Assembly: GCA_021790385.1 (NCBI GenBank) | Contig: JAJYDW010000016.1 | Coordinates: 1 to 59,641, forward strand | Origin: Planctomycetota bacterium | Lineage (GTDB): Bacteria; Planctomycetota; Phycisphaerae; WQYP01 | Reading direction: 5' to 3' | Length of the DNA stretch: 59,641 nucleotides | Part shown: positions 1 through 8,380 of the stretch, in pieces | Layout: the number at the start of each line of letters is the position of its first letter | How positions within the stretch are numbered: position 1 is the first letter of the stretch | The notes under the pieces: generated by a model | The model's database searches: none | What the model saw: the letters and a program-made list of their open reading frames with translations, nothing else | Told to the model about the DNA's origin: nothing | Position numbers and translations under genes: made by a program

Positions 1-1
1 G

Positions 2-265
2 GTGGTTACGCATTTCAACAAGGGTTCCGGGCTGACCAGTCCGTTTCCAATTGTAAAATTACAGGTGGATCCCAATGAATTCGTTCAGGAATTCGGACAG
101 ATGCTGCTGAGTCGCATACAGGGAGAAACGGCGGAAAGCAGTGAAGTAAATATCGAAATCGTTGAGACGGACCGCGCGACGGCGGCAGCACCGGATGATA
201 AGGGTATCGACCGGGCCGACGCGCCGGATGGAATCCGGCGGCCACGGATGGTGCAAAAAATTTGA
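2..265 (+). CDS. C-terminal fragment of a LacI/GntR-type sugar-responsive transcriptional regulator (cut by window start)
   Basis: The reading frame is open from the first bases of the window and ends with TGA at 263-265, so only the last ~87 residues are visible. The fragment has the layout of the end of the LacI-like effector-binding domain: a strand plus 'V-x-V-D' type segment (KLQVDPNEFVQEFG), an amphipathic helix ending in LLSRIQGE, then a short strand VNIEIVETDR. The complete LacI protein near the other end of the window finishes the same way (helix ending LLDRIDKG, then a V-rich strand). It stands immediately upstream of a PEP-CTERM gene on the same strand, as that other LacI gene does. 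No DNA-binding domain can be seen, so LacI versus GntR/AraR type is open. A chance ORF remains possible. Confidence 0.5.
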   Translation: MVTHFNKGSGLTSPFPIVKLQVDPNEFVQEFGQMLLSRIQGETAESSEVNIEIVETDRATAAAPDDKGIDRADAPDGIRRPRMVQKI

Positions 266-335
266 GCAAATGCGCCGGCGGCTTGTGGCCGCCGGCCGAT
301 TGCGATTTAGCTCTTTTTTGAAAGGAGAGTGCGGT

Positions 336-2021
336 ATGTCAAGGAAACTCAATCTCAAAGTAGTGCTGGCTTCGGCGGCTGTGGCCGGGGCGGCAATGGC
401 GGTACAGTCCGCCGCAGTACGGGCAATCACGTACACCACGTACACCTGGACTGGGAACGGTTCGGACAACAATTGGTCGACGACGGCCAATTGGTCGGGG
501 GGTACGGTCCCGGTCAGCAGCGATAGCTCGATCGTTGAATTTTCGGGGACCGTGCCGAATACCACGTCAAATGCGAATTCGGCCTACACGCTCGGGAAAG
601 TAGAATTTGTCACGCCTGCGGCGGCCTACACGCTCACAGGCAGCACCCTCTCATTTGCCGACACCACCGCCACAAGTTTCATTTCCGACAATGCAACGTC
701 GAATCAAACCATCGACAATAATTTGATTGTAGCGCCCGCCGGGAACGGCGGCTACTTGTCCGTAGGCGATTCCAGCACCGGGAGTTTGACGCTGGCAGGT
801 ACTATTTCCACCGACGCCACCAAGCCTGGTTCCTTGTTTCTTCACCAATCCACCGGAACCGGTGCGGTTACCGTCAGCGGTACGCTAAGCGGGAAGTTTA
901 ATTGGCTTACCGCCGGCCCTTACGAGGGCACCAGCGCCACGACGCTGGTGAATTTGACCGGAAGTAATTTGACCTTTAATCCAAGTTTAATCATTGTTTG
1001 GACTGGCACGCTGGAACTTAGCAATGCCAATGCCCTTGGTCTGAGCAACTTAATCGCGCTAAATAATGGTAGCAATGGAGCCGGTAATCCAACTTTGCTT
1101 ACAAATGCCAGTATGACGGTTTCCAGTCAAATCAATATTGAATCTCCCACGGCGATGCCGACTTCGCCCGCCACACTCGGCATTAGCACCGTCGGCGGAG
1201 TGGGGGCCTACAATTCCACATTCTCCGGCACGATTTACATGGGGAACCCGTATGGTACGCAAGCCAGCCCGCGAGTTGATATGCCGCTGGACTTAACGGC
1301 GGATTCGGGCGGAACGGTTACTATTAGCGGCAACCTGTTGGAGCCAACCTATCTTAATAACGTTTCAATTAATTCCAATGTTACCAAGATTGGTGCCGGC
1401 ACGGTGATTCTGGCGGGTACCGGTAACAACTATCTGGGTACCACGGAAGTAAAGGCCGGCACGTTATTGGTTAACGGCAAGTTGCTCACCGGTGGCGGAG
1501 CGGTAATCGTGGATGCTGGTGCTACTTTAGGTGGAACCGGGACCATCGCGCGCGGGGTTGCGGTAAGCACCGGCGGCACATTATCGCCCGGCGACGCCGT
1601 GGGCACCTTCACGCTCAGCAGCGGGTTGAGTTTGGCCAACGGCAGTAACCTCGGCTTTACGCTGGGATCACCCAACGTTGCGGGCGGCACGGGCGGCAAC
1701 GATCTGGTCAGCACCACGGCTCTTACGCTGGGAACTGGCGTCGCCCTGAGCGTTACGCAAGGCACCGGGTTCGGTTTGGGAGTTTATCACCTGATCGACT
1801 ATACCGGCGCGCTCACGGATAACAGTAGCGGTTTCAGCGGTTGGACCGTTTCAGGATTGTCTGCCGGCGAAATCGGCGTGTTTTCGCTGGGGACGGACGG
1901 ATCCGTGAATGCGCTGAATCTAACGGTCGGTTCGTCGAATATTCCCGAACCGGCCACACTGGGGCTGCTGGCGCTGGGCGGATTGGGGTTGCTTCTGGCC
2001 AAGCGCCGAAAAATGGCGTGA
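336..2021 (+). CDS. PEP-CTERM sorted secreted protein with autotransporter-type beta-strand repeats
   Basis: The protein is 561 aa if started at ATG 336, which has a good ribosome-binding site (AAAGGAGAG, 321-329); upstream in-frame starts lack one. The N-terminus is a signal peptide (MSRKLNLKVVLASAAVAGAA...). The body is Gly/Thr/Asn/Ser-rich and of low complexity, with repeated strands such as 'GAGTVILAGTGNN...GTTEVKAGTLLVNG' at about residues 410-450, which is the hallmark of the autotransporter-associated beta-strand repeat. The C-terminus is a PEP-CTERM tripartite signal: the motif PEPATLGLLALGGLGL, a short hydrophobic stretch, and the basic tail AKRRKMA. By family knowledge such proteins are processed by an exosortase and end up at the surface or in an extracellular matrix. 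The exosortase gene is not in the window. The substrate or binding role is unknown. It lies between a regulator fragment and a prepilin-type gene. Confidence 0.9.
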   Translation: MSRKLNLKVVLASAAVAGAAMAVQSAAVRAITYTTYTWTGNGSDNNWSTTANWSGGTVPVSSDSSIVEFSGTVPNTTSNANSAYTLGKVEFVTPAAAYTLTGSTLSFADTTATSFISDNATSNQTIDNNLIVAPAGNGGYLSVGDSSTGSLTLAGTISTDATKPGSLFLHQSTGTGAVTVSGTLSGKFNWLTAGPYEGTSATTLVNLTGSNLTFNPSLIIVWTGTLELSNANALGLSNLIALNNGSNGAGNPTLLTNASMTVSSQINIESPTAMPTSPATLGISTVGGVGAYNSTFSGTIYMGNPYGTQASPRVDMPLDLTADSGGTVTISGNLLEPTYLNNVSINSNVTKIGAGTVILAGTGNNYLGTTEVKAGTLLVNGKLLTGGGAVIVDAGATLGGTGTIARGVAVSTGGTLSPGDAVGTFTLSSGLSLANGSNLGFTLGSPNVAGGTGGNDLVSTTALTLGTGVALSVTQGTGFGLGVYHLIDYTGALTDNSSGFSGWTVSGLSAGEIGVFSLGTDGSVNALNLTVGSSNIPEPATLGLLALGGLGLLLAKRRKMA

Positions 2022-2086
2022 GGGGTTGGGGGTGATAAGGGGTTTGGCGGCGGATGGCATGAGTTCCGCTGGCCACGGATAACCAC

Positions 2087-2120
2087 GGGATGGCCGGGGG
2101 GAATAAATTCCGACCATCCC
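2087..2120 (+). terminator. Stem-loop downstream of the first PEP-CTERM gene
   Basis: GGGATGG (2087-2093) pairs with CCATCCC (2114-2120), and the loop holds a second small palindrome (GGAAT/ATTCC). It sits 66 bases after the PEP-CTERM stop and before the prepilin-type gene. There is no T-run, so it could be a weak terminator or an mRNA-stabilising hairpin that separates expression of the two genes. Confidence 0.35.
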
Positions 2121-2182
2121 GACTTGGCTTGGCTGTACGTAGCAGTTGGGAGATACGGCTCTGGAGAAATATCGACCAGAAA

Positions 2183-2214
2183 AAGGAGATCTATCATGAA
2201 GGAGATCCATCATG
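2183..2214 (+). repeat. Tandem duplication of a ribosome-binding site plus start codon
   Basis: A 16-base unit containing AAGGAGATC and an ATG is present twice back to back (2183-2198 and 2199-2214), with one difference (T2192 versus C2208). The first ATG (2196) opens a seven-codon ORF (MKEIHHE) that stops at 2217-2219. This overlaps the start of the real gene at ATG 2212 in another frame, so ribosomes can initiate at either copy. Confidence 0.8.
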
Positions 2215-3156
2215 AATGACTTTCAATTTGCTCGGCTGGCAAGCGGAATTCAGCAGCCAAAATGCGAGAAGCGGAAGTCTCCCATCACGGAGAGCACCCT
2301 CGTCTCGCGCAACGGTTTTACTCTAGTTGAGCTTTTGGTGGTGATTTTCATCATCGCCATCCTGATCGCCCTGCTTTTGCCGGCTTTGGCGGCGGCCCGG
2401 CAAGAGACCGATACCTTAATATGCTTAAGTAACGAGCGGCAAATTGCCATCGCCACTATCGGCTGGTCGCAGGAACATAATGGTTATGCTCCTGGAGCTG
2501 TGGGCTTCGCCGGCTTCGGAGGAGGGAATCCCGTGCCGGGCATCGGTGATTTTTTTAGCAGCGTTGCTTATGACAGGTTCCATCCCAGACTCAACAGCGT
2601 GCTGGTAACAAAAGGTTACCTGTCCACACTGGCGGCCATGGTCTGCCCGGTCAGCGGCGAAAACACGGTCAGCCCGGCCATGGTTTGGGACGAATCTATT
2701 GCGTGGGCATTCTGTTATTACCGCTTCAACATCAGTATTGTGGGGGAGTTGAATTCCGAGGCGTGGGCACCGGGGAGTTGGGCTTACCTACACCTTTCGC
2801 CATATGATGGCAATTATAGCGCCAGCAATTTTTATCCTTATCTCACCACGCAGTCTCATGCGGCACTGGCCGCCAAGATGACCGCAGCAGTGGATCCCAG
2901 CCAGACTATGTTGCTGGAGGACGGCATCTGCACCGCAGATTATTGTGATGTCACGCTTTCTCCGGTCAATCCGTCCGTGGAATTCGGCCAGATCGGCAGT
3001 ACGGTCCACGATAATTTTTCGTCCATGAATGTGTGCTTTGTCGATGGCCACGCGGTTACCACCAACAAATGTGCGTCGTTGGTTGGTGATCCCACCCCGT
3101 ATGACGCGGTTTTTTACACCAACATGGCCAGCAGCAACTTCTGGCATAATTATTGA
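2212..3156 (+). CDS. Prepilin-type N-terminal cleavage/methylation domain protein (planctomycete type, H-x-DG end)
   Basis: The 314-aa protein has a 33-residue leader followed by a class III prepilin signal, [20 protein letters not shown]: a Gly just before the cleavage site, Phe at +1, Glu at +5 and a long hydrophobic helix. The rest is a globular domain ending with a 'FVDGHAV' segment (about residue 275), typical of the large planctomycete family of type II pseudopilin-like proteins. Such proteins are cut by prepilin peptidase and anchored through the helix. Whether they form pili or are surface-displayed is not established. It lies between the PEP-CTERM gene and secreted genes on the same strand. 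Translation probably starts at ATG 2212, the second of two duplicated start modules. Other prepilin machinery here is limited to pilT at 17.4 kb. Confidence 0.9.
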   Translation: MNDFQFARLASGIQQPKCEKRKSPITESTLVSRNGFTLVELLVVIFIIAILIALLLPALAAARQETDTLICLSNERQIAIATIGWSQEHNGYAPGAVGFAGFGGGNPVPGIGDFFSSVAYDRFHPRLNSVLVTKGYLSTLAAMVCPVSGENTVSPAMVWDESIAWAFCYYRFNISIVGELNSEAWAPGSWAYLHLSPYDGNYSASNFYPYLTTQSHAALAAKMTAAVDPSQTMLLEDGICTADYCDVTLSPVNPSVEFGQIGSTVHDNFSSMNVCFVDGHAVTTNKCASLVGDPTPYDAVFYTNMASSNFWHNY

Positions 3157-3183
3157 TAGTTTGGTTTCGTGAAAGGATCGCAA

Positions 3184-4752
3184 ATGGAGTCCCACCGGAG
3201 CATTGTATTTAACGGGCAATGTCGGGGGCCAGGGGCCAATGCTGATCGGTTGTGGCTGTCGTCGACCGTAGCGAGAGGCATTACCGTCGGCCTGACCTTG
3301 GCCTTTTGCTTTGGCACCACGGCTTGCCATCAGGCGGCAGTGCCAAAGCCCGGTCAGTCGGTAGCCGTCAGAGCCGAAACCACACACCGCAGGGCTCCGG
3401 GCTTGGCGAAGTTATCCAATGCCGCAGTTCTTCGCGGCCCGATCCACGCCTTTGCCTGGTCAAAAACACCGAAAGTCGCGGCCAACATCACCCCGATGAT
3501 CTGGATTTCGCGGCCGAATCGCAGTTTGGCAGCGGCGGCGCGGGCAAGCCGGCAAGAGCCGGCGGGCGATGCGGCGGTATTCATCTGGCGGCTGCACGGC
3601 GTTTATCACCATTTTCTTAAGGATCCGCGTGATGCGGCGCGCCGCCCAAATGGGAAATTGACCCGCTACGTAAGCCCATGGGTTTCGCACGGAACATCGC
3701 GGCTTAAGCGGGCGGCCCTGCGCTGCTTTCGCCGCTACAAAAATGATGGTGGACGCATGGACTACCTCATTTTGGATTTTGAGGGAGGTTACGGAATAAG
3801 CAATTGGCAGTTGACCCCAGCGGCAATCCGTGCCATTCGGCGGGATCCGCGCAGCAAGGCGTTGGCCCGGCAGTTGGGCTTTGGCGATTTTGCCAGCATC
3901 GAGCAATACACTACCAGTAACCATTACCTCATCTGGAATGCCCTGATGAAACAAGCGGTGGATACCGGCCTTAATAACAGCGTGTTTGCCGCAGCTAGAC
4001 AATACTATCCGGATGTCAAGGCTTGTAATTACAGTGATTATATTATGACGCGCCGCAATTCCGCCTGGGCACCGAGTGGAAGTGGCCACCCAAATTATCA
4101 ACATTCCTATTTTGGTACCGCCTGTAGCATGCAGCTTTACGGCTGTTATAATCAACTGGCCCAGCAACAGTTGGGCAAAGGCGGCAAACCTTATGGTCGA
4201 GAGCCATTTGCTGTGTTGCGGTGGGAAGTCAACCGGATTCGGGCGGCTTGCCGGTCCAGCGATCTCCCGGAACTGCCGTGGATTGCGGCCAAGAATTTCG
4301 GGCACAGCGACTACTACGGGTTGCGGCACAGCATTTATTACAACGAGTTGATCTACCACGTAGCGCTGAGTGGAGTGGCTGATTTTCTGCTCTTTGACCC
4401 CCGTCCGTGGCTCAAGACCCAAAACCCCGCCCATTGGGCCAATAACGCCCAGGATATGCTGGTCAATCGTCTGCTGGCCAGGCTCAATGAAAAATTCGGC
4501 AACCAACCGAGGCGGGCGGTAACTTTGGCACCTGTGGCCTGGAATAGCAGCCTAATTGCCACAGGTATGCAAATTGGCGAGCACGAGGTTTTGTGGCGTG
4601 TTACGGTACCCCCGACGGTGCGGCGTGTGCGCGTAGCCGAAGCGGGAAGCGTACGAATGATTGACTTGGCGGCGGGCAAAGTGGGCTTTTGGTATAAGAG
4701 CCGGCCTGGCCGATGGGTACGCTTTACCGTTGCGGGCACCGGTTTGCATTGA
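3184..4752 (+). CDS. Putative exported lipoprotein of unknown function, possibly a TIM-barrel glycoside hydrolase
   Basis: Start ATG 3184 is chosen because AAAGGA lies seven bases upstream; an in-frame GTG at 3169 is less likely. About 522 aa. The N-terminal part has a hydrophobic stretch and a lipobox-like Thr-Thr-Ala-Cys (ITVGLTLAFCFGTTAC), suggesting lipidation or a signal peptide behind an unusually long, ~30-residue N-region. The body contains acidic/aromatic strand-end motifs often seen in (beta/alpha)8 hydrolases: DYLILDFEGGYG, FAVLRWEVNRIR, WIAAKNFGHSDYYG and ADFLLFDPRPW. A beta-sandwich-like tail follows (about residues 430-520). I do not recognise the family. It sits only 27 bases after the prepilin-type gene, so the two are probably co-transcribed. 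The assignment as a hydrolase is inference from fold-like patterns. Confidence 0.65.
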   Translation: MESHRSIVFNGQCRGPGANADRLWLSSTVARGITVGLTLAFCFGTTACHQAAVPKPGQSVAVRAETTHRRAPGLAKLSNAAVLRGPIHAFAWSKTPKVAANITPMIWISRPNRSLAAAARASRQEPAGDAAVFIWRLHGVYHHFLKDPRDAARRPNGKLTRYVSPWVSHGTSRLKRAALRCFRRYKNDGGRMDYLILDFEGGYGISNWQLTPAAIRAIRRDPRSKALARQLGFGDFASIEQYTTSNHYLIWNALMKQAVDTGLNNSVFAAARQYYPDVKACNYSDYIMTRRNSAWAPSGSGHPNYQHSYFGTACSMQLYGCYNQLAQQQLGKGGKPYGREPFAVLRWEVNRIRAACRSSDLPELPWIAAKNFGHSDYYGLRHSIYYNELIYHVALSGVADFLLFDPRPWLKTQNPAHWANNAQDMLVNRLLARLNEKFGNQPRRAVTLAPVAWNSSLIATGMQIGEHEVLWRVTVPPTVRRVRVAEAGSVRMIDLAAGKVGFWYKSRPGRWVRFTVAGTGLH

Positions 4753-4780
4753 AGTATTGGCGTTATGAAAAGGGGCAGCC

Positions 4781-4837
4781 ATGATACGCAAACTGACGCT
4801 CACCTTATTTGTGATGGTGTTGGTCGGAGGCGCTTAA
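4781..4837 (+). CDS. Very short ORF resembling a free-standing signal peptide (18 aa)
   Basis: An AAAAGGGG ribosome-binding site (4768-4775) precedes ATG 4781. The 18 codons encode MIRKLTLTLFVMVLVGGA, a basic start plus hydrophobic core exactly like a signal peptide, then TAA at 4835-4837. After the stop the same frame stays open for 23 codons without an obvious domain. It could be a leader peptide, a truncated gene remnant whose coding part was lost, or chance. It lies between two secreted-protein genes on the same strand. Confidence 0.3.
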   Translation: MIRKLTLTLFVMVLVGGA

Positions 4838-4867
4838 CAGGCTTGGTTCGGGTTTGTGGGGCGTGGC

Positions 4868-4903
4868 AAAAGGGTGTATCAATGCGAAAGGGGTTTCAAT
4901 GCG
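4868..4903 (+). repeat. Second imperfect tandem duplication of a ribosome-binding site plus start codon
   Basis: AAAAGGGTGTATCAATGCG (4868-4886) is followed directly by AAAGGGGTTTCAATGCG (4887-4903). Each half carries an AAAGGG-type ribosome-binding site and an ATG. The first ATG (4882) begins a 22-codon overlapping ORF ending at 4950. The second (4899) begins the secreted protein. It has the same architecture as the duplicated start module at 2183-2214, with a different sequence. Confidence 0.65.
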
Positions 4904-5660
4904 AATTGATCAGGAAATTACTGTCCGGCCGTGGCGTGGTTGTGGAGTAACGTGTCGGCCAGTGGGGGTGGGAGACGGAAATGGCCAGTTGTGGCGTACC
5001 GCCAGGATTTTGGCGCCGGTGCTGCTGGGGCTGGCGGCTGTTGCGACAACCAACGCTTTGGCCCTGGCTGGCAACGTGCCTGTAAAAAACCCGGACTTCG
5101 TCAACCCTGGCGTGGCGCCAGGACATTACGTTAGCAGTCGAGCGGCAGCGCCTGGTAAAGACAAAATTATTCCTAATTGGGGCATCGGGTCCACCGGTAG
5201 ATACGCTTCGGCCGGCATTCACAACAACGGCGGCACGCCGACACAATATGCCGCATACACGGATTATGTCGGCACGGTGATTTATCAGGATGTGGGCACG
5301 CTGCTGCCGAACCGGCATTACACGTTAAGCGTTTTAGTACGGGAGAATCCCGGCCGATGGGGTGTGGGCAGCACCGGCCAAATTGCGTTGGTTAATACCA
5401 AGGCCGATGCGGATACCAAAACCCAAACCTGTAAAGGCCGGCTGTTAGACAAGGCCAGAGTGGTGGTCAGCAGCCCGGGTGTGATACTATCCACCAGCGT
5501 GACCACCGGAAAAAATGTTTCCGGAGATTTAACCATTGAGCTTTCGCTGGCCAAGCGAGGTACCTCGGACAAGACCGGGGCGGAGGCGCAATTTACCGCT
5601 GTAAAATTGAGCAGCACACCGGCTGGCGCCAGCGCGGCCCATCCAGCCAAAGGCAGCTAA
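4899..5660 (+). CDS. Secreted protein of unknown function, possibly a carbohydrate-binding-like beta-sandwich
   Basis: Start ATG 4899 is chosen for its AAAGGGG site; an in-frame ATG at 4854 gives 15 more residues. About 253 aa. A ~30-residue basic region precedes a hydrophobic signal segment (ARILAPVLLGLAAVATTNALALA). The mature part starts with NPDFVNPGVAPGHYV, continues with IPNWGIGSTGRYASAGIHNNGG, and has 'TLLPNRHYTLSVLVREN'. This arrangement is shared by galactose-binding-like beta-sandwich proteins of planctomycetes (non-recognised family, by pattern only). There is no PEP-CTERM tail, unlike similar proteins that often carry one. It is followed 155 bases later by the GH4 gene. A role in carbohydrate binding is inferred from context only. 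Confidence 0.65.
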   Translation: MRIDQEITVRPWRGCGVTCRPVGVGDGNGQLWRTARILAPVLLGLAAVATTNALALAGNVPVKNPDFVNPGVAPGHYVSSRAAAPGKDKIIPNWGIGSTGRYASAGIHNNGGTPTQYAAYTDYVGTVIYQDVGTLLPNRHYTLSVLVRENPGRWGVGSTGQIALVNTKADADTKTQTCKGRLLDKARVVVSSPGVILSTSVTTGKNVSGDLTIELSLAKRGTSDKTGAEAQFTAVKLSSTPAGASAAHPAKGS

Positions 5661-5815
5661 GGACGTGACCCGCAGGAAACGCGGAGGAACGCAGGGGTTT
5701 CAGGGCGCGGGCTTCCAGAGAGCCGCGGCGGCCAAGATGGCCCCCCCCCGATAGCACAGCCGGGCACGCAGTGGTTGGACAACCGGCAGTGGAAATAGCA
5801 AAAGGATTGACCACT

Positions 5816-7213
5816 ATGAAAGTTGCGTTTGTTGGCGGTGGAGCGTTTCGGCTGGTGGGCGTCCTGCGGGAAGCGCTGGCATATCCGGAGCTTTTTACGG
5901 ACGGTGAAATTCGCCTGTTTGACTTGAATATGCCGCGCGCACAGGCCGTGGCGCGGATGGTGGCTAAAACGCCGGAATACGCGGCGGTGAACTGCCGCAT
6001 AACTTGTCCGACGAGCTTGGAAGACGCGGTGGACGGAATTGATATGGTGGGGGTTGTGCTGATGGGAGGTTCGCAACGAACATTTCACCTCGGACACAAA
6101 ATCAGCTATGAGCACGGGTTTCTTTCATCGGACAATGTCTCGCCCAATGGCGCCATGCTGGCGTTAAAAACCGGCACCTTGCTGCTGAATATTGCGGCAA
6201 AGATGGAGCGGCAATGTCCTGGAGCCTGGCTGGTGGATTTTGCTAATCCGATCGCGGTGCTCAGCGGCATGATTAACAATCACACAAAAATTCAGGCGTT
6301 TGGAATATGCGAAGGCTATACCAATCATGAGTGGGATTTAGCGCGAATTTTTGGACGAGATGAGCAAAGTAACGAAGTTTCGGTGGAAACGGCGGGCATT
6401 AATCATCTCAGTTTTATAGTAAAAGGCACGTATCGCGGCCGGGATCTCTTTACATCCCTGGATCGCCGGCTGCGCCGCGGATGGAAAATGTGTCATATGC
6501 AGGCGTATCGCGGGGCCGCCGTGAATCAGCGTATTGCCCGCGGCATCGAACTGTTGGCGCGGTATTATCGGGAACTGGGCGTGCTGATTTTTTCCACGGA
6601 AGGCGATGGCATGGAGCATATGCACTACGATGAATGTGTGCAGCACCAGTTGGGTCGGAAACAAGCTCCGCGGCTGGCGGAGATTAACCGGCGGCTGGCG
6701 CGACTCGCCCGGGATCGAGCCGCGGCACAGGTGCAGTTTGAGCTGCTGCTAAAACAAAATCTGGGGCCGCGATTTTGGAATTCGGCCGGCCATACTTCGA
6801 GCTTAGACTGGGCGGCGCGCAGCAAGCGTAGCGCCTTTGTGGAAATGATGCGCGGGCGTGCCGGCCAGACGATTCCCATTGTTACCAGCCGACTCAATGC
6901 GGGGGCGGTGGAGGGCTTCAGCGACCGAACCGTGTTGGAGTACTCGCAAATAATGGAAAAGGGGGCGGTTCGGCCGGCGGGGCACTATCACGTGCCTACG
7001 GTCATGCATGGCATGTTGGCCGGAATCGCCGATCATCAGACCATGCTGGGCGACGCGATGGTGACTGAGGATCCCAAGCTGCTGGCCGCGGCGCTGCTGG
7101 CGTATCCGATCAAACAATTTTCGCCGACGGCACGCCGCCTGTTCAAGAATTTGCTCACGCTCAATCAGGCGGAGATTCAGCCGGCGTTGCGGCGTGCGGT
7201 GGAGTATTTGTAA
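5816..7213 (+). CDS. Glycoside hydrolase family 4-type enzyme (NAD- and metal-dependent alpha-glucosidase/galacturonidase-like)
   Basis: 465 aa from ATG 5816, with AAAAGGA upstream. The N-terminus MKVAFVGGGAFR is the GH4 Rossmann dinucleotide loop. The Asn-Pro motif is present (DFANPIAVLSG), as is the metal-ligand Cys (Cys165, in GICEGY) and His (His197, in GINHLSF), with roughly the spacing known for GH4 (Cys174/His203 in Thermotoga AglA). The usual His that follows the Cys in many members is Glu here. GH4 enzymes act by oxidising C3 of the sugar with NAD+ and eliminating the glycosidic bond; substrates range from alpha-glucosides to glucuronides. It is probably cytoplasmic, with no signal peptide. 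The following genes (oxidoreductase, isomerase) fit a catabolic operon. The exact substrate cannot be read from the sequence. Confidence 0.85.
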   Translation: MKVAFVGGGAFRLVGVLREALAYPELFTDGEIRLFDLNMPRAQAVARMVAKTPEYAAVNCRITCPTSLEDAVDGIDMVGVVLMGGSQRTFHLGHKISYEHGFLSSDNVSPNGAMLALKTGTLLLNIAAKMERQCPGAWLVDFANPIAVLSGMINNHTKIQAFGICEGYTNHEWDLARIFGRDEQSNEVSVETAGINHLSFIVKGTYRGRDLFTSLDRRLRRGWKMCHMQAYRGAAVNQRIARGIELLARYYRELGVLIFSTEGDGMEHMHYDECVQHQLGRKQAPRLAEINRRLARLARDRAAAQVQFELLLKQNLGPRFWNSAGHTSSLDWAARSKRSAFVEMMRGRAGQTIPIVTSRLNAGAVEGFSDRTVLEYSQIMEKGAVRPAGHYHVPTVMHGMLAGIADHQTMLGDAMVTEDPKLLAAALLAYPIKQFSPTARRLFKNLLTLNQAEIQPALRRAVEYL

Positions 7214-7247
7214 TGGTGGCGACGGTACCTAATAACGGGGGCCATAT

Positions 7248-8324
7248 ATGTCTAGTATTCGACTTGGTGTACTTGGTTGCGGGTTCATAGGGCACCAGCA
7301 TTTACGCGCCGCCCAGCGCTTAAGCGATGTTGAAATCGCGGCAGTGGTCGATGCGGATTGTCTTCGGGCGAAAGCCACGGCGGAGGAATTTAACGTGCGC
7401 GTCAGTGGCTCCCAGGCCAGTGCGATCATGAATAACGCGGATATTGATGCGGTCGTATTGGCAATTCCCACCGCCGGCCGGGCCGAATTGGCCTTGGCCG
7501 CTTTCCGTGCCGGTAAACACGTGTTGCTGGAAAAACCCGCGGCAATGAATGCCAGCGAAGTTAGGTCCATGCTCGCGGCCAAAGGGAAACTGACGTGCGC
7601 CTGCGGCTCGTCACGCTACCGGTTCACAAATGCCGCCCGGAAAGCAACGCGGTTTTTGATCGACGGGGCCTTGGGGGATCTGAGAATGTTGCGCTGCCGG
7701 GCCGTTCAAGCGGTAGGCGCTCCGCCCGCCAGTTCCCCGCCGCCTTGGCGGGTGAATCGTCAAATCAATGGCGGCGGCATCTTGGTTAACTGGGGCAGCT
7801 ACGATCTCGATTTTCTGTTGGGCATCACCGGGTGGTCATTTAGGCCGGCGGAGGTATTGGCCCAGACCTGGCGCATCGCGCGGGATTTATCGGCGCACGT
7901 GGCACCCGGCTCTGATGCGGAAAGCCATGTCTCCGCCCTGATACGGTGCCATCAGGACCGCTGCATCGCCTTGGAACGCGGAGAATTTCTCGCAGCTCCG
8001 AGCGAACACACTTGGGAAATTATCGGATCGCAAGGCTCTCTGAGGATCAACATGTGTCGCATCGCCGGACCATATTCGCTCACGCACTACCACGCCGATC
8101 CGCAGCGGGGCGTTGTTTCGGAGGTTCTTTGGACGGCGTCCGCGGCGGAATCGAACCAGGACGACCAGATTCTCGCGGATGGACCGCTGCAAGATTTCGT
8201 CGCCGCTATTGGCGACCAGCGACCGCCACAAACCGGTCTGGAACAAGCTCTCACCATAGCCCAAATTACCGATGCCATCTATGCTTCAGCTTTGAGTGGC
8301 CGAGCGCTAACGATTGACGGGTAA
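7248..8324 (+). CDS. Gfo/Idh/MocA family NAD(P)-dependent oxidoreductase
   Basis: 358 aa, starting 34 bases after the GH4 gene. It begins with a Rossmann nucleotide-binding loop (LGVLGCGFIGHQH, residues 6-18) and has the family's EKP signature (VLLEKPAAMNASE, residues ~91-104). The C-terminal alpha/beta substrate domain includes GGGILVNWGSYDLDFLLG, where the family usually has a conserved 'GGG...D.g.H.iD' segment; here the His is replaced (WGSYDLDFL). These enzymes oxidise or reduce sugars, inositols and sugar acids; the actual substrate is not visible. It is probably co-transcribed with the GH4 and the isomerase. Confidence 0.92.
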   Translation: MSSIRLGVLGCGFIGHQHLRAAQRLSDVEIAAVVDADCLRAKATAEEFNVRVSGSQASAIMNNADIDAVVLAIPTAGRAELALAAFRAGKHVLLEKPAAMNASEVRSMLAAKGKLTCACGSSRYRFTNAARKATRFLIDGALGDLRMLRCRAVQAVGAPPASSPPPWRVNRQINGGGILVNWGSYDLDFLLGITGWSFRPAEVLAQTWRIARDLSAHVAPGSDAESHVSALIRCHQDRCIALERGEFLAAPSEHTWEIIGSQGSLRINMCRIAGPYSLTHYHADPQRGVVSEVLWTASAAESNQDDQILADGPLQDFVAAIGDQRPPQTGLEQALTIAQITDAIYASALSGRALTIDG

Positions 8325-8380
8325 CACGCCGGTCCGAGTGGACGCTCGGCGGCCACGAGAATTGACAGGAGTTCAGAGCC

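Noticed and set aside
59..565. 168-codon ORF on the minus strand
   Set aside because: Antisense to the start of the PEP-CTERM gene; no domain, and codon pattern follows the opposite gene.
3460..4506. 348-codon ORF on the minus strand
   Set aside because: Entirely opposite the secreted protein at 3184-4752; shadow frame.
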